In this document: positions 17,856 to 27,269 of the stretch, in pieces
How the letters are laid out: every line of letters starts with the position of its first letter
Numbering within the stretch: position 1 is the stretch's first letter
Assembly (NCBI GenBank): GCA_030431855.1
Contig: JAUIII010000008.1
Location: forward strand, 1 to 42,924
Reading direction: 5' to 3'
Source: a bacterium
GTDB lineage: Bacteria > Patescibacteriota > Saccharimonadia > Saccharimonadales > Saccharimonadaceae
DNA length: 42,924 nt
The notes under the pieces: generated by a model
Database searches by the model: none
The model's input: only the letters and a program-made list of their open reading frames with translations
Told to the model about the DNA's origin: nothing
Position numbers and translations under genes: made by a program

Positions 17856-17920
17856 TTTCATACTACGCCCAAGTATCCCTCGGGCGAGAGTCGCCCTTGC
17901 TTGTGCTTAAGGAGGACCCA

Positions 17921-18115
17921 TTGGCCACCAGGATCCGTTTCCACGGCGAGGGGCTGTTGGAGGTCGAAGACGACTACGACGTCGTGAAGGCGGCACACGC
18001 CAAGCGTGGCGAGAAGCCAGATGTCGAGTTCACGCACCGCCCTACTGGCGCGCGTGTCTTGGTCGATCTGACCACCGTGCAGTTCCTGCGTGAGCTTCGC
18101 ATGGACAAGAGCTAG
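17921..18115 (+). CDS. GC3-rich small protein A (64 aa), hypothetical
   Basis: SD AAGGAGG (17909-17915) 5 nt before TTG at 17921; the upstream ATG 17846 precedes the predicted TSS. By hand count about 53 of 65 codons end in G/C. Confidence 0.75.
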   Translation: MATRIRFHGEGLLEVEDDYDVVKAAHAKRGEKPDVEFTHRPTGARVLVDLTTVQFLRELRMDKS

Positions 18116-18135
18116 CTCACAAGAAAGGCGAGGCA

Positions 18136-18201
18136 TGCCCGCATCCGAACGCCTTCAGTCGAACTCCCGGGAGTTCCTGGGAGTCCGGCTGCGGGCGTTT
18201 G
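18136..18201 (+). terminator. GC-rich structured 3' UTR of cassette A
   Basis: CCCGCA...TGCGGG outer pairing and internal perfect palindrome GAACTCCCGGGAGTTC, then GTTTGATTT. Confidence 0.55.
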
Positions 18202-18222
18202 ATTTGTAATACTTTTCCCACC

Positions 18223-18250
18223 AAAAAACCGCCAAAAAAAGGCGGTTATT
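18223..18250. terminator. bidirectional Rho-independent terminator
   Basis: AACCGCC-aaaaaaa-GGCGGTT flanked by A- and T-runs. Confidence 0.9.
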
Positions 18251-18330
18251 TAGACATATAAGGCTCTCAACTCTTATAAAAGTTGCTCGCATAGAGCTGT
18301 AGTTCTCGCAGTTGGTTGAACTAATGCTTA

Positions 18331-18744
18331 TTATATATCGAGGTCATCGAGCTCTGCAAGCTCTTTTCGTGTATTTTTCGCGAGGTCAGATTCCTTGTTT
18401 TCCACAGCTTCATCTGTAGATTCTTCCACAGGCTGGTCTGAGCTGTCGTCTGATGTCGTAGTAGTACTGCTTGAGCTTGAGTAGCTACCGGCATCTGCAT
18501 CGTTGTTTACAATTTTTAGGTTGTAACGTGCGTCGTTTTTCGTGCCAAGTGCACGCAAAAGTGTACGTAGACTTTGTGCAGTCATGCCACGTTTGCCAAT
18601 CACACGGCCAAGATCTTCAGGATTAACAGTAAGAGTAAGTAGTACGCCCTTTTCATCAATGCTGCGTTCAATACTCACGTCGTCTGGGTTTCCGACAAGT
18701 GATTTTACGATATATTCTACAAACTGCTGATCTATGCTCGACAT
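18331..18744 (-). CDS. khpA: KH-domain RNA-binding protein with Ser/Thr/acidic tail
   Basis: NPEDLGRVIGKRGMTAQSLRTLLRALGTK KH motif. Confidence 0.88.
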   Translation of the reverse strand: MSSIDQQFVEYIVKSLVGNPDDVSIERSIDEKGVLLTLTVNPEDLGRVIGKRGMTAQSLRTLLRALGTKNDARYNLKIVNNDADAGSYSSSSSTTTTSDDSSDQPVEESTDEAVENKESDLAKNTRKELAELDDLDI

Positions 18745-18802
18745 ATGGCCCTCCTCTGGTCTATCGGTCGCTTATGCTATCGTACGAAGCTATTATATCA
18801 TG

Positions 18803-19345
18803 CTACAAGACATTGACTAGCCATCCATTGGCGGAAACACCGGCTGAATCTGAGCGACCATTCTGGTGCACCCAGACCGCCGTAACAGTGGCAATAGCAC
18901 TATTGGCTGCTTGGCAGGTTGCGTTTGGGCTGCCGCCCGGTGGGAAGCTGCCACTAAATTCCGCTACGGCGCCTTCGTCTTTCACGTAAAACGATTTACC
19001 GCTGATACTTTTCCCTATCAAGGCCATTGACCTACCATTTGACGATGCGTTTGTATCGACACAATACAGCATAGCGTTGGCACTGGTTGCATAATTTTCA
19101 AGTGAGACTTTGGCTGATGTTACGGTAAGAAATGCGGTTTGGTCTATTGGGTAGGTGCCGTTGTCTGAATAGTACACATTGAGCGCGTCCGCTATTTGCG
19201 AAACATCGCTTTGCACAGCTGTATCATTGGCACGCTTTCTACTTTCACCATATGACACTAAAATAATCGCCGCTAGTATAGCAATGACCACTATCACGGC
19301 CGCTAATTCGACAATGGTAAACCCTGCTACACGACGCTTATGCAT
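18803..19345 (-). CDS. type IV prepilin-like protein
   Basis: MHKRRVAGFTIVELAAVIVVIAILAAIILVSYGESRKRAND; TACAAT 6 nt before ATG. Confidence 0.9.
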   Translation of the reverse strand: MHKRRVAGFTIVELAAVIVVIAILAAIILVSYGESRKRANDTAVQSDVSQIADALNVYYSDNGTYPIDQTAFLTVTSAKVSLENYATSANAMLYCVDTNASSNGRSMALIGKSISGKSFYVKDEGAVAEFSGSFPPGGSPNATCQAANSAIATVTAVWVHQNGRSDSAGVSANGWLVNVL

Positions 19346-19372
19346 GTAGTCATTGTAGCATACGGAGGTATA

Positions 19373-19828
19373 CTATTTTTCTTCGCTAGGAGCGTCTGCT
19401 TCGGCTTCGGTTTCAGCTTCAGCAGGAGCAGATTCTTCTGCTGGCGCAGCTTCTGCGGCTTCAGCAGCAGGTGCTTCCTCGGCTGGAGCCTCTTCAGTTG
19501 GAGCTTCTTCTTTTGGCTGATTCTTACGTAGCTTTTCAGTATTCTTAGTAGACTTGTTCTTGTCTGACACTGGCTGTTGCACCCAGTTTGGTAGTTTTAC
19601 ACCGGCATCTTTGAGTAATTTCACCACTCGTGGTGTTGGCTGAGCGCCGTTATCAAGATACTTCTGAGCAGTCTCTACCTGGATATTAGCTTCTTTTGTG
19701 TGAGGGTTGTAGCTACCAACATAAGCGACCACGCGACCACTGCTAGGTGAACGCCACGCTTCTTGTACGGCAACACGGTATACTGGGTAGCCCTTACGGC
19801 CTAGTCGTTGCAAACGAATTGCGAGCAT
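19373..19828 (-). CDS. rpsP: 30S ribosomal protein S16 with Ala/Glu/Pro-rich C-terminal extension
   Basis: MLAIRLQRLGRKGYPVYRVAVQEAWRSPSSGRVVAYVGSYNP. Confidence 0.95.
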   Translation of the reverse strand: MLAIRLQRLGRKGYPVYRVAVQEAWRSPSSGRVVAYVGSYNPHTKEANIQVETAQKYLDNGAQPTPRVVKLLKDAGVKLPNWVQQPVSDKNKSTKNTEKLRKNQPKEEAPTEEAPAEEAPAAEAAEAAPAEESAPAEAETEAEADAPSEEK

Positions 19829-19891
19829 ATGAATAACACTTCTTTCTGTACTTATCTTAAAGTTATTTTGTTAGTTCTGTACGATTTTACC

Positions 19892-20629
19892 CTATTTTAC
19901 CTCTGGAGTCAATGACTCACCGGTTTGACGAGCATATTTTTTCAGAGCCGCACGGGCAGCATGCTGCTGGGCCACCTGTTTCGAGTGGCCTTTCCCCTTG
20001 CCCATCAATTTGGTATCAACGTACACACCGAGAGTAAACATCTTGTCGTGATCAGGACCATCTTCGCTGAGCACCTTGTAGTGCGGCGTTGCGCTATCGA
20101 TACGTTGCGACACTTCTTGCAGATGCGATTTGGGGTCACGCCACGTACCTTCATCGAGAATTGTTTCGAGCTTGCTGCTGATGTGCTTGTGAATGAACGC
20201 TTCTGCGTCTTTGTAGCCACGCTCTAGGTAGATTGCACCAATTACCGCTTCGAATGCGTTGGCGAGAATTTGCATGCGTGCACGCTCGCTTCCCTGCTTT
20301 TCACCACGGCTCATGCGCACCAGTGGTTCATAGCCCAGTTTTGCACCAGCGTCACCGATGCTTTCAGTTCGCACAAGCGCCGCTCGCCAGCTTGTCAGTA
20401 TGCCTTCTTGCTCTGAAAAGTTCTGAAATAAATAGTCGGTCACTGCGAGTTCAAGCACGGCGTCACCCAAAAACTCAAGACGTTCATTGTGTTCTGAAAC
20501 ACTTTTTTTGTGTTCGTTGACATAGCTCCTATGCGTGAGCGCGGTGATAAGAAGATTGATGTCTTTAAATTCAAAGCCAAGCTTGGTTTTTGCAAAATCT
20601 TGGTAGGGTGCTGTTTGCATGCCAGACAT
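19892..20629 (-). CDS. rnc: ribonuclease III
   Basis: HNERLEFLGDAVLELAVTDYLF signature and C-terminal dsRBD. Confidence 0.96.
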   Translation of the reverse strand: MSGMQTAPYQDFAKTKLGFEFKDINLLITALTHRSYVNEHKKSVSEHNERLEFLGDAVLELAVTDYLFQNFSEQEGILTSWRAALVRTESIGDAGAKLGYEPLVRMSRGEKQGSERARMQILANAFEAVIGAIYLERGYKDAEAFIHKHISSKLETILDEGTWRDPKSHLQEVSQRIDSATPHYKVLSEDGPDHDKMFTLGVYVDTKLMGKGKGHSKQVAQQHAARAALKKYARQTGESLTPEVK

Positions 20630-21129
20630 TATAGTTTTTCCTCGCGTATACGTTTTTTTGCTTTCAGCATAAGTTTGGCTATGTCCTCGTACTCAATCGC
20701 ATCTAGCGCGTCGTTAAACGTAAACCATTTGATGCCATTCATCCATTCTTCTTTTTGGATAGCGTTGGTGTCGCCCTTGGCACGAACTAGGTAAATTTGT
20801 GTCGTCATTAGAACTAATTTATCCATACGGCGGTAGCGAAAATGTATTTTGCCGAGCCATCCCAGCATATCGACGTCTTTTAGGCCGGCTTCTTCGCCAA
20901 TCTCTCGACGAGCCGTGGCAACGGCTGTTTCGCCTTCTTCAATATGACCTTTCGGTATTGTCCAGCGATCTTTGGCGTCTTGAATGAGCAAAATTTCTAA
21001 GTCTTTGCCATTTTTCGCGTGGCGATATACGATTCCACCCGAAGTTGGTTCGCGTACGATTTCTTGAATTGACGGCTTTTTGCCTTTGCCAAAGTATTTC
21101 TTAAATTTATCAAGCTGAGGCGGCTGCAT
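20629..21129 (-). CDS. NUDIX hydrolase
   Basis: Nudix box [22 protein letters not shown]; overlaps nusB end and touches the rnc start. Confidence 0.9.
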   Translation of the reverse strand: MQPPQLDKFKKYFGKGKKPSIQEIVREPTSGGIVYRHAKNGKDLEILLIQDAKDRWTIPKGHIEEGETAVATARREIGEEAGLKDVDMLGWLGKIHFRYRRMDKLVLMTTQIYLVRAKGDTNAIQKEEWMNGIKWFTFNDALDAIEYEDIAKLMLKAKKRIREEKL

Positions 21130-21568
21130 CGGCTGATTCCTCCACAAGCGTTCGGTACGCGGTGCCTAGCACCCCGTTGATGAATTTGCTTGAGTTATCA
21201 GAACCAAATGCTTTGGCTAGTTCAACAGCTTCGTTGATGGCGACTTTCGGAGGTACGGTCTTTTGGCAATGGAGTAGTTCATATAGCCCCATACGCAACA
21301 CATTTCGGTCTATCCGTGCGATCTGATCAAGTGGCCAACCTGGCGCGAGCGGCTGAAGTTCTTTGTCGAGCGTCTCCTGAGTCTTTAAAACACCCTGTAC
21401 GAGCGTATCCACGAAGCCGCGGTCTTCAATCGCTTCTTTGTAGCGTTCAACATTTCGTGCCAAGATGTCTTTCACATCTACTTCGCTGTCGTTTGCCTGT
21501 TGTCTGAATTCAAATTCATACAGTGTTTGCAAGGCAACGATTCGTCCTAGATGTCGGTTGGAAGCCAT
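21110..21568 (-). CDS. nusB: transcription antitermination factor NusB
   Basis: [55 protein letters not shown]. Confidence 0.95.
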   Translation of the reverse strand: MASNRHLGRIVALQTLYEFEFRQQANDSEVDVKDILARNVERYKEAIEDRGFVDTLVQGVLKTQETLDKELQPLAPGWPLDQIARIDRNVLRMGLYELLHCQKTVPPKVAINEAVELAKAFGSDNSSKFINGVLGTAYRTLVEESADAAASA

Positions 21569-21620
21569 GTATTTGGTTCTTTCGTTATTATGTTAAATCC
21601 ACCCTAAATTAAGCCTAGGG

Positions 21621-21767
21621 TTAGGCTGTTTTCTTGCCAGTTTCACGCTTGGTAGTGTGAACTTTTACTGGTGATTTTGCATTTACCATGCGGGCCAGTT
21701 TCAGGCGCAAGTGGCTACGACGTAGACCAGTTTTACGCATACTGGTTTGCTTTTTGGGCTGTCCCAT
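21621..21767 (-). CDS. rpmF: 50S ribosomal protein L32 (48 aa)
   Basis: MGQPKKQTSMRKTGLRRSHLRLKLARMVNAKSPVKVHTTKRETGKKTA with SD AAGGAG; missed by the ORF track (below cutoff). Confidence 0.8.
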   Translation of the reverse strand: MGQPKKQTSMRKTGLRRSHLRLKLARMVNAKSPVKVHTTKRETGKKTA

Positions 21768-21844
21768 TGTAATGTTCTCCTTTTCAGGTTGATATAAACT
21801 TGATACATATTATAGCGAATTCTATCAGTTTACTCAATAGAATA

Positions 21845-21873
21845 TTGACTTTTTATATATTTTGTGCTATAAT
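21845..21873 (+). promoter_or_regulatory. consensus promoter TTGACT-17-TATAAT facing the leuS 3' end
   Basis: TTGACT TTTTATATATTTTGTGC TATAAT; no sense ORF downstream before leuS antisense. Confidence 0.7.
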
Positions 21874-21890
21874 GAAAAGATGGGGTCGTT

Positions 21891-24401
21891 TTACCGTACG
21901 ACTACACTGACGAGACGACCAGGCACATAAATTACCTTGGTCGGTTTTTTATCGCCAATGAATTTCTGCACGTTTTCTTCTGCCAGCGCAGCCTCTTTCA
22001 CGCTGTCTTCACTAGCATCTGCCGCTACTTCTAGCTTGGCGCGTACCTTACCATTTACCTGCACTACAATTGTGATGGTGTCCGTGACAAGTTTTGCTTC
22101 ATCATATTTCGGCCAAGTACCTGTGTGTACGCTACTACTATGCCCAAGCTGATGCCATAGTTCTTCTGACACGTGGGGTGCGAATGGTGCAATACACACC
22201 ACTGCTGACTCGAGCGCTTCACGCCAGCTAACAGATGAGTCGATACCGTGCTGATCTTTTATCTTGTATAGTACATTTACGTTTTCCATACTGGCTGCTA
22301 TTGCGGTATTGTAACGATTTGCCTCCAGGTCTTCGGTCATTTTCTTTATCATCTTGTGGGTATAGTAGTCCAGGCCAGCTTCCTTCCATTCGGTCTCGTC
22401 TTTGTTGTTTACAGACGAATCACTAGCCTTGGTAAATTCTTGTACCAGGTTCCATAGTCGGTTCAAGAACCGATGAGTTCCAGGAACGCCATTTGGATCC
22501 CATTTGGCCCAAAATTCTAATGGTGCTGCGAACATAAGGTACGTACGTAGTGCGTCAGCGCCGTAGCCTTGATTGATGATTTCCAGCGGGTCTATGCCGT
22601 TTCCTTTGCTTTTTGAAAACATTTCTCCGTTTTGGGCGGTGACTTTGCCATTAAACACAAATTGCTTGAAAGGTTCTGGCTCGTCTATCAAGCCAAGTTT
22701 TTTAAAAAAGTGCCCTATGAAACGTGCATATAAGAGGTGAGCTGTCGCGTGGTCGCCACCATTATAAAAATCAATTGGCTCCCATTTTCGTACGCGATCT
22801 GTCGAAAATATCTCCTCCTGGTTGTGTGGATCCATGTATCGATACATGTACCAGCTTGAGCAAATGTACGTATCCAAGGTGTCTGTTTCACGCTCGGCTG
22901 GGCCTCCACATTCTGGACACGTTGTTTGAAGCCAGTCGGTTGCACGCGCTAGCGCACTACGCCCATCACCGGCAGGTTTAAAGTCATCCAGCTCAGGCAG
23001 CACAACAGGCAATTGATCTTCTGGAATCAGTACTGTGCCGTCTTTAGGACAATTCACGATAGGGATAGGCGCACCCCAATAACGCTGCCGACTAACGCTC
23101 CAGTCGCGCATCTTATAGTTCACTTGTCTTGTACCCCAACCTTGCGACTCGAAATAATCCATGGTCTTTTGCATACCCTCGTCAAACAATAGTCCATCAA
23201 ATTGACCAGAGTTTACCATTTTTCGTTGTATACCATGGTTCAGTTTCACCTGGTCGACCGATTCTTTGGACGGGTCAACCACACGCTCGGTCTTTCCGTC
23301 TTCCCCTTCTACAACACGGATAATAGGCAGACCAAACTTCTGTGCAAACTCAAAATCACGTTCATCATGCGCTGGACATCCTTGTACCGCACCGGTTCCA
23401 AAGCCTGCGAGCACAAAGTCTGCCACCCAAATCGGTGCCTTTTCGCCAGTGAGATGATTTATCACATAACTGCCAGTGAAAACGCCTGTTTTATCCTTGC
23501 CTTCTTGCTGACGCTCTAGCTCGGTCTTTGTTATACAAGCTGCTACGTAGTCGTCTACCTCTGATTTTTTTTCGCTGGTTGTAAGTTCGGTTACCATTTC
23601 GTGTTCAGGAGCAATCACTATAAAGGTCATGCCGTAGTTCACCGGAGTTGTAGTAAAGCAGGTTAATTTTTTATCGCTACCGACCACCTCATAGTCAATG
23701 TTTATGCCCTCAGTCCGTCCGATCCAGTTTTTTTGTGCTAGCTTTACAGTGTCAGTCCAATCGAGTGCATCCGTCGCGTCAAGTAGTTCGTCTGCGTAGT
23801 CAGTAATTTTGAAAAACCATTGCTTGACTTCCTTTTTCTGTACCACTGGGTCATCTTTGCCATCATGACGCCAGCATCTGCCTTCTATTACCTGCTCGTT
23901 CGCAAGCACTGTCTGGCACTTGGTACACCACCACTGCATACGTGCATCTTGGTAGGCAAGACCTTCTGAGCACATTTTCCAGAAAATCCACTGCGTCCAC
24001 TTGTAATATTCTGGCTTGTGAGTAGCGATCTCTTTTTCCCAGTCATTACTCCAGCCCATCGCTTTATATTGTTTATGATAGCCCGGTATTATTGTGGCCA
24101 TTGATTCTTGCGGAGATACGCCAGCTTTTATCGCATAGTTTTCGGCGGGCAACCCAAATGCGTCCCAGCCAATCGGATAATAACTTTCGAAGCCTTGCTG
24201 TCGCTTAAAGCGCGCTTTCACATCAGAAATCGTGTAGTTCATTGCATGTCCAATATGGATACCCGCACCACTCGGATAATTAAACATGCTCATTGCCAAA
24301 TATTTCGGCTTTTCCGTATCAAGATCTGCGGTGTAAACACCAGTCTCGTCCCAGATTTTTTGCCATTTAGGCTCTATTTCGCTCGGAGAAAATCGTTTCA
24401 T
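21891..24401 (-). CDS. leuS: leucine--tRNA ligase
   Basis: FNYPSGAGIHIGHAMNYTISD, FSKSKGNGIDPLEII; 836 aa. Confidence 0.97.
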   Translation of the reverse strand: MKRFSPSEIEPKWQKIWDETGVYTADLDTEKPKYLAMSMFNYPSGAGIHIGHAMNYTISDVKARFKRQQGFESYYPIGWDAFGLPAENYAIKAGVSPQESMATIIPGYHKQYKAMGWSNDWEKEIATHKPEYYKWTQWIFWKMCSEGLAYQDARMQWWCTKCQTVLANEQVIEGRCWRHDGKDDPVVQKKEVKQWFFKITDYADELLDATDALDWTDTVKLAQKNWIGRTEGINIDYEVVGSDKKLTCFTTTPVNYGMTFIVIAPEHEMVTELTTSEKKSEVDDYVAACITKTELERQQEGKDKTGVFTGSYVINHLTGEKAPIWVADFVLAGFGTGAVQGCPAHDERDFEFAQKFGLPIIRVVEGEDGKTERVVDPSKESVDQVKLNHGIQRKMVNSGQFDGLLFDEGMQKTMDYFESQGWGTRQVNYKMRDWSVSRQRYWGAPIPIVNCPKDGTVLIPEDQLPVVLPELDDFKPAGDGRSALARATDWLQTTCPECGGPAERETDTLDTYICSSWYMYRYMDPHNQEEIFSTDRVRKWEPIDFYNGGDHATAHLLYARFIGHFFKKLGLIDEPEPFKQFVFNGKVTAQNGEMFSKSKGNGIDPLEIINQGYGADALRTYLMFAAPLEFWAKWDPNGVPGTHRFLNRLWNLVQEFTKASDSSVNNKDETEWKEAGLDYYTHKMIKKMTEDLEANRYNTAIAASMENVNVLYKIKDQHGIDSSVSWREALESAVVCIAPFAPHVSEELWHQLGHSSSVHTGTWPKYDEAKLVTDTITIVVQVNGKVRAKLEVAADASEDSVKEAALAEENVQKFIGDKKPTKVIYVPGRLVSVVVR

Positions 24402-24437
24402 ATCCTCCTCAGTATAGCAGAGGTGGCAGAAAGTCGA

Positions 24438-25826
24438 CTAGATAGATACCTGAGGGGTCGCGCTACCACCGCCAAGTAGCCGCTCTATTTCGGCCTGAAC
24501 TTCCTTGAACGAGCGGGCATCCTTTGGCACTTCAACACTTGGTTTGGCATCAAAGTCTGTCGCTATATCCATATCGAATGTGCCTTCACTTGCATCATTC
24601 ATATCCGCCTGGGCTTTTATACTGGTCATCTTGTGCGACCATTGGCTCACCCACACTTCAATGCGAGACGTCGATGTATCTGCAGCCGAACTGCTGGGTA
24701 TATCTGAGGCGTCGAACGCATAGTCGCTATCGCATTTCTTCATTTCTTTTGCGAACTCGGTGTCGCTTACTTCCTTGGCAAACGACTTCGCTTTGGCTTC
24801 ATCAAACTCTAGCACGTAGCCGTAGCTGCCATTTTTCACTCCCAGCTCTTTTTCGATCGAAATAAAGCGATTGTCCTGATATAGCTTAACTAGTTCGCTA
24901 CGCATTGATGAATTTGTGCTGGCCTTTTCGAGCACCCCTTCTGTACATTTCTGCGTGCCTTTGTCTGCACTACTAAGATTATCGAGCTCTTCGTATGTTA
25001 CTTTCATCCACTGGTTATCGACTTTCGCAACGATGGGGTCGATACTCTTAGACATTTCTTGTTTCATGCTTGCAATGTCACTGGGACCTAGCGTCTGACC
25101 AAACCCTTCGTAAAAGCCAACTTGGTATTGTACCATCGCGTCAACGTAGGCATCTGCCAGTGGCTGAAGGTTGCCTATCTTAAAATACACAGCGTCATCT
25201 TTTACCAGCACCGCGTCTGCTTTTAAATTCAATGAGTCGACAAAAAAGTCCTCTGTTTTCGGCTTGATAGATAGATCGAGCGACATACCTGCCTGATTAT
25301 CGTCGGCGTTCGTGTCAAATTTCATTGCGATATCAACATCTTTGCTCGCATAGCTCATGGTTCCGTCTATAACAGCTGTATCCGCACTGACTGCATTCAA
25401 TACACCATCAAGCAACACCTTGTTCGGATTTTGATACCAGCTGTATGCTGCCACAGAACCGCCACCTAGCAACAGAAGGCCGGCGATGACGCCGCCAATG
25501 ACGAACCATTTTTTCTTGCTTTTTGCAGGACGTATACTCATCTGATCTGCTACAGTAGGTTGGCTCGTCGTTGCTGTATCATTTGACGCAGTATTGTTAG
25601 TTGTCGAATCGGTGCTCGCTTCTAGCGATACACCTCCACTTGGTGGTTCCGCTTCGACGAACGAAGCTTCTTGCTCTGGTGTTGCGGGTATGCTAGTTTC
25701 TGGCTTAGTTATAGTATCTAACGTATTTTCTGAGCTAGTTGTTTCAGCTTCGTCTTTGGGCATTGCTGTAGACGAATCGCTATTCGCTGTTTCATCGTTT
25801 GGTTTATCGATTGGTTCTTCAGGCAT
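24438..25826 (-). CDS. membrane-anchored protein with acidic Ser/Thr-rich N-terminus and large extracellular domain, hypothetical
   Basis: Single TM WFVIGGVIAGLLLLGGGSVAAYSWY. Confidence 0.75.
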   Translation of the reverse strand: MPEEPIDKPNDETANSDSSTAMPKDEAETTSSENTLDTITKPETSIPATPEQEASFVEAEPPSGGVSLEASTDSTTNNTASNDTATTSQPTVADQMSIRPAKSKKKWFVIGGVIAGLLLLGGGSVAAYSWYQNPNKVLLDGVLNAVSADTAVIDGTMSYASKDVDIAMKFDTNADDNQAGMSLDLSIKPKTEDFFVDSLNLKADAVLVKDDAVYFKIGNLQPLADAYVDAMVQYQVGFYEGFGQTLGPSDIASMKQEMSKSIDPIVAKVDNQWMKVTYEELDNLSSADKGTQKCTEGVLEKASTNSSMRSELVKLYQDNRFISIEKELGVKNGSYGYVLEFDEAKAKSFAKEVSDTEFAKEMKKCDSDYAFDASDIPSSSAADTSTSRIEVWVSQWSHKMTSIKAQADMNDASEGTFDMDIATDFDAKPSVEVPKDARSFKEVQAEIERLLGGGSATPQVSI

Positions 25827-25882
25827 CGCTCCCCCTTAAGCTACCTCAGATACTGCTAATGCTTTTAGCATAGCATGGTTTA

Positions 25883-27163
25883 CTAAATCTTACTAAAGAA
25901 GTCTTGCTTTATTTTCTGCCAACTTTCAGATTGACGCACGAGTTCATGGTCGTCGTGTGTTTCATGCAGTAGTATCTTGAGGGCTTCTTCGAGGTATATA
26001 CCTCCTTGTGATCCCTTCGCCAACACTACCGCATTTTCTTCTATAACACTGTTTATGAATGCACCTGCGTCGATTGCGTTCGAGAATGACTTCACTTGGC
26101 AGCCGCGAGCCTTGGCAGCTGGCGCGATATACTTTTCTGCTTCTTCGCCTACGGTTACTACCCATGCTAGCAAGCTAGCATCACATAATTCACCTAGTGC
26201 CGTGTGTGCGTGTTCAGACATGTCGCCTAGTTCGTTCATGCTCCCCAGTAGTGCAATCAGTTGCGGTGCGTCCATGCTGTAAAGGGTCTGCAGCGCAGCG
26301 GCAGCTGAATCCGGGCTCGAATTGTAGGAGTCGTCAATAAGTACCGAATGCTTGACCCCCCTTAGCACGTTCATGCGGCCTTTCACGGGTTCAATGTCTT
26401 CAATGCCATCTACTATATTGGCTTGATCGAGCCCTAGCTCGACGGCTACCGCTAATGCCGCGGTAACAGGAAGTAGGCTATGCTCGCCGACGACTCGCAC
26501 GTATGCAGGCACAGCCTCTGCAAAATTCGGTGCAAACAGATTTGTTTTAAAGCCGTAGTCCAAACTGAAATCTTCTGTTTCAATACGATATTCGGCTGCA
26601 CTCGTGCGCCCGTATGTGGCCATCTGCGCATTGGTTAGGTCTTTCGCGTATTTGGTGTCTATCATATCGCGGTTTAGCAGTGCTTTTTTGCTGTAATTCG
26701 CAAGGCTCATCTCTTCTTCAGCCACGGTGTCTAGGGTTTTGAAATATTCCATGTGCTCTGGCACGACAGCAGTAACCACCCCAATATCGGGGGATAAGTA
26801 GGTACCAAAATGCGCCATTTCACCTATGCGATCGGTGCCGAGCTCCTGTACGATAACATCAACATCGGTCGGGTCATGAATACGTTTTCTGGCAGCGCGA
26901 AATACGGCGAGCCACGATGAAATACTGCGAATATTTTCAGGGTAATCAATACCAAGTATTGCGAGCGGTACGCTCATGTGTGTATTGAGGTTGCCCTCTG
27001 CCATTCGGACACGCAACTGTCTGCTCAGAACCGTGGCGATGGCGGTTTTTGAACTCGTTTTGCCAACACTGCCGCCAACGGCGACCAGCTTTACTTCTGG
27101 ATGTTTTTGAAAATATTTTTGTACGTGCTTTTCTAGTTGTTTCTGAATAATTTGTTTAAACAT
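25883..27163 (-). CDS. MurF-like Mur ligase (UDP-MurNAc-tripeptide:D-Ala-D-Ala ligase family)
   Basis: GGSVGKTSSKTAIATVL, DDSYNSSPDSAAAAL, LLGSMNELGDMSEHAHTALG. Confidence 0.9.
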   Translation of the reverse strand: MFKQIIQKQLEKHVQKYFQKHPEVKLVAVGGSVGKTSSKTAIATVLSRQLRVRMAEGNLNTHMSVPLAILGIDYPENIRSISSWLAVFRAARKRIHDPTDVDVIVQELGTDRIGEMAHFGTYLSPDIGVVTAVVPEHMEYFKTLDTVAEEEMSLANYSKKALLNRDMIDTKYAKDLTNAQMATYGRTSAAEYRIETEDFSLDYGFKTNLFAPNFAEAVPAYVRVVGEHSLLPVTAALAVAVELGLDQANIVDGIEDIEPVKGRMNVLRGVKHSVLIDDSYNSSPDSAAAALQTLYSMDAPQLIALLGSMNELGDMSEHAHTALGELCDASLLAWVVTVGEEAEKYIAPAAKARGCQVKSFSNAIDAGAFINSVIEENAVVLAKGSQGGIYLEEALKILLHETHDDHELVRQSESWQKIKQDFFSKI

Positions 27164-27269
27164 ACTCTATTAATCATAATCGAAATTGCCGGAAATAGAA
27201 ACGCATCCCCGCCCTACCCCTATTGAAAATTTCACTTTTCTTGCTTATAATTATGTCTTGAAACAACAT

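Noticed and set aside
17846-17920. N-terminal extension MLIFSYYAQVSLGRESPLLVLKEDP of cassette A ORF
   Set aside because: The ATG overlaps the promoter and precedes the predicted TSS; the SD points to TTG 17921.
19340-19531. Phe/Ser/Arg-rich 63-aa + strand ORF
   Set aside because: Antisense of the low-complexity rpsP tail; composition is an artefact of the GAA/GCA-rich repeat.
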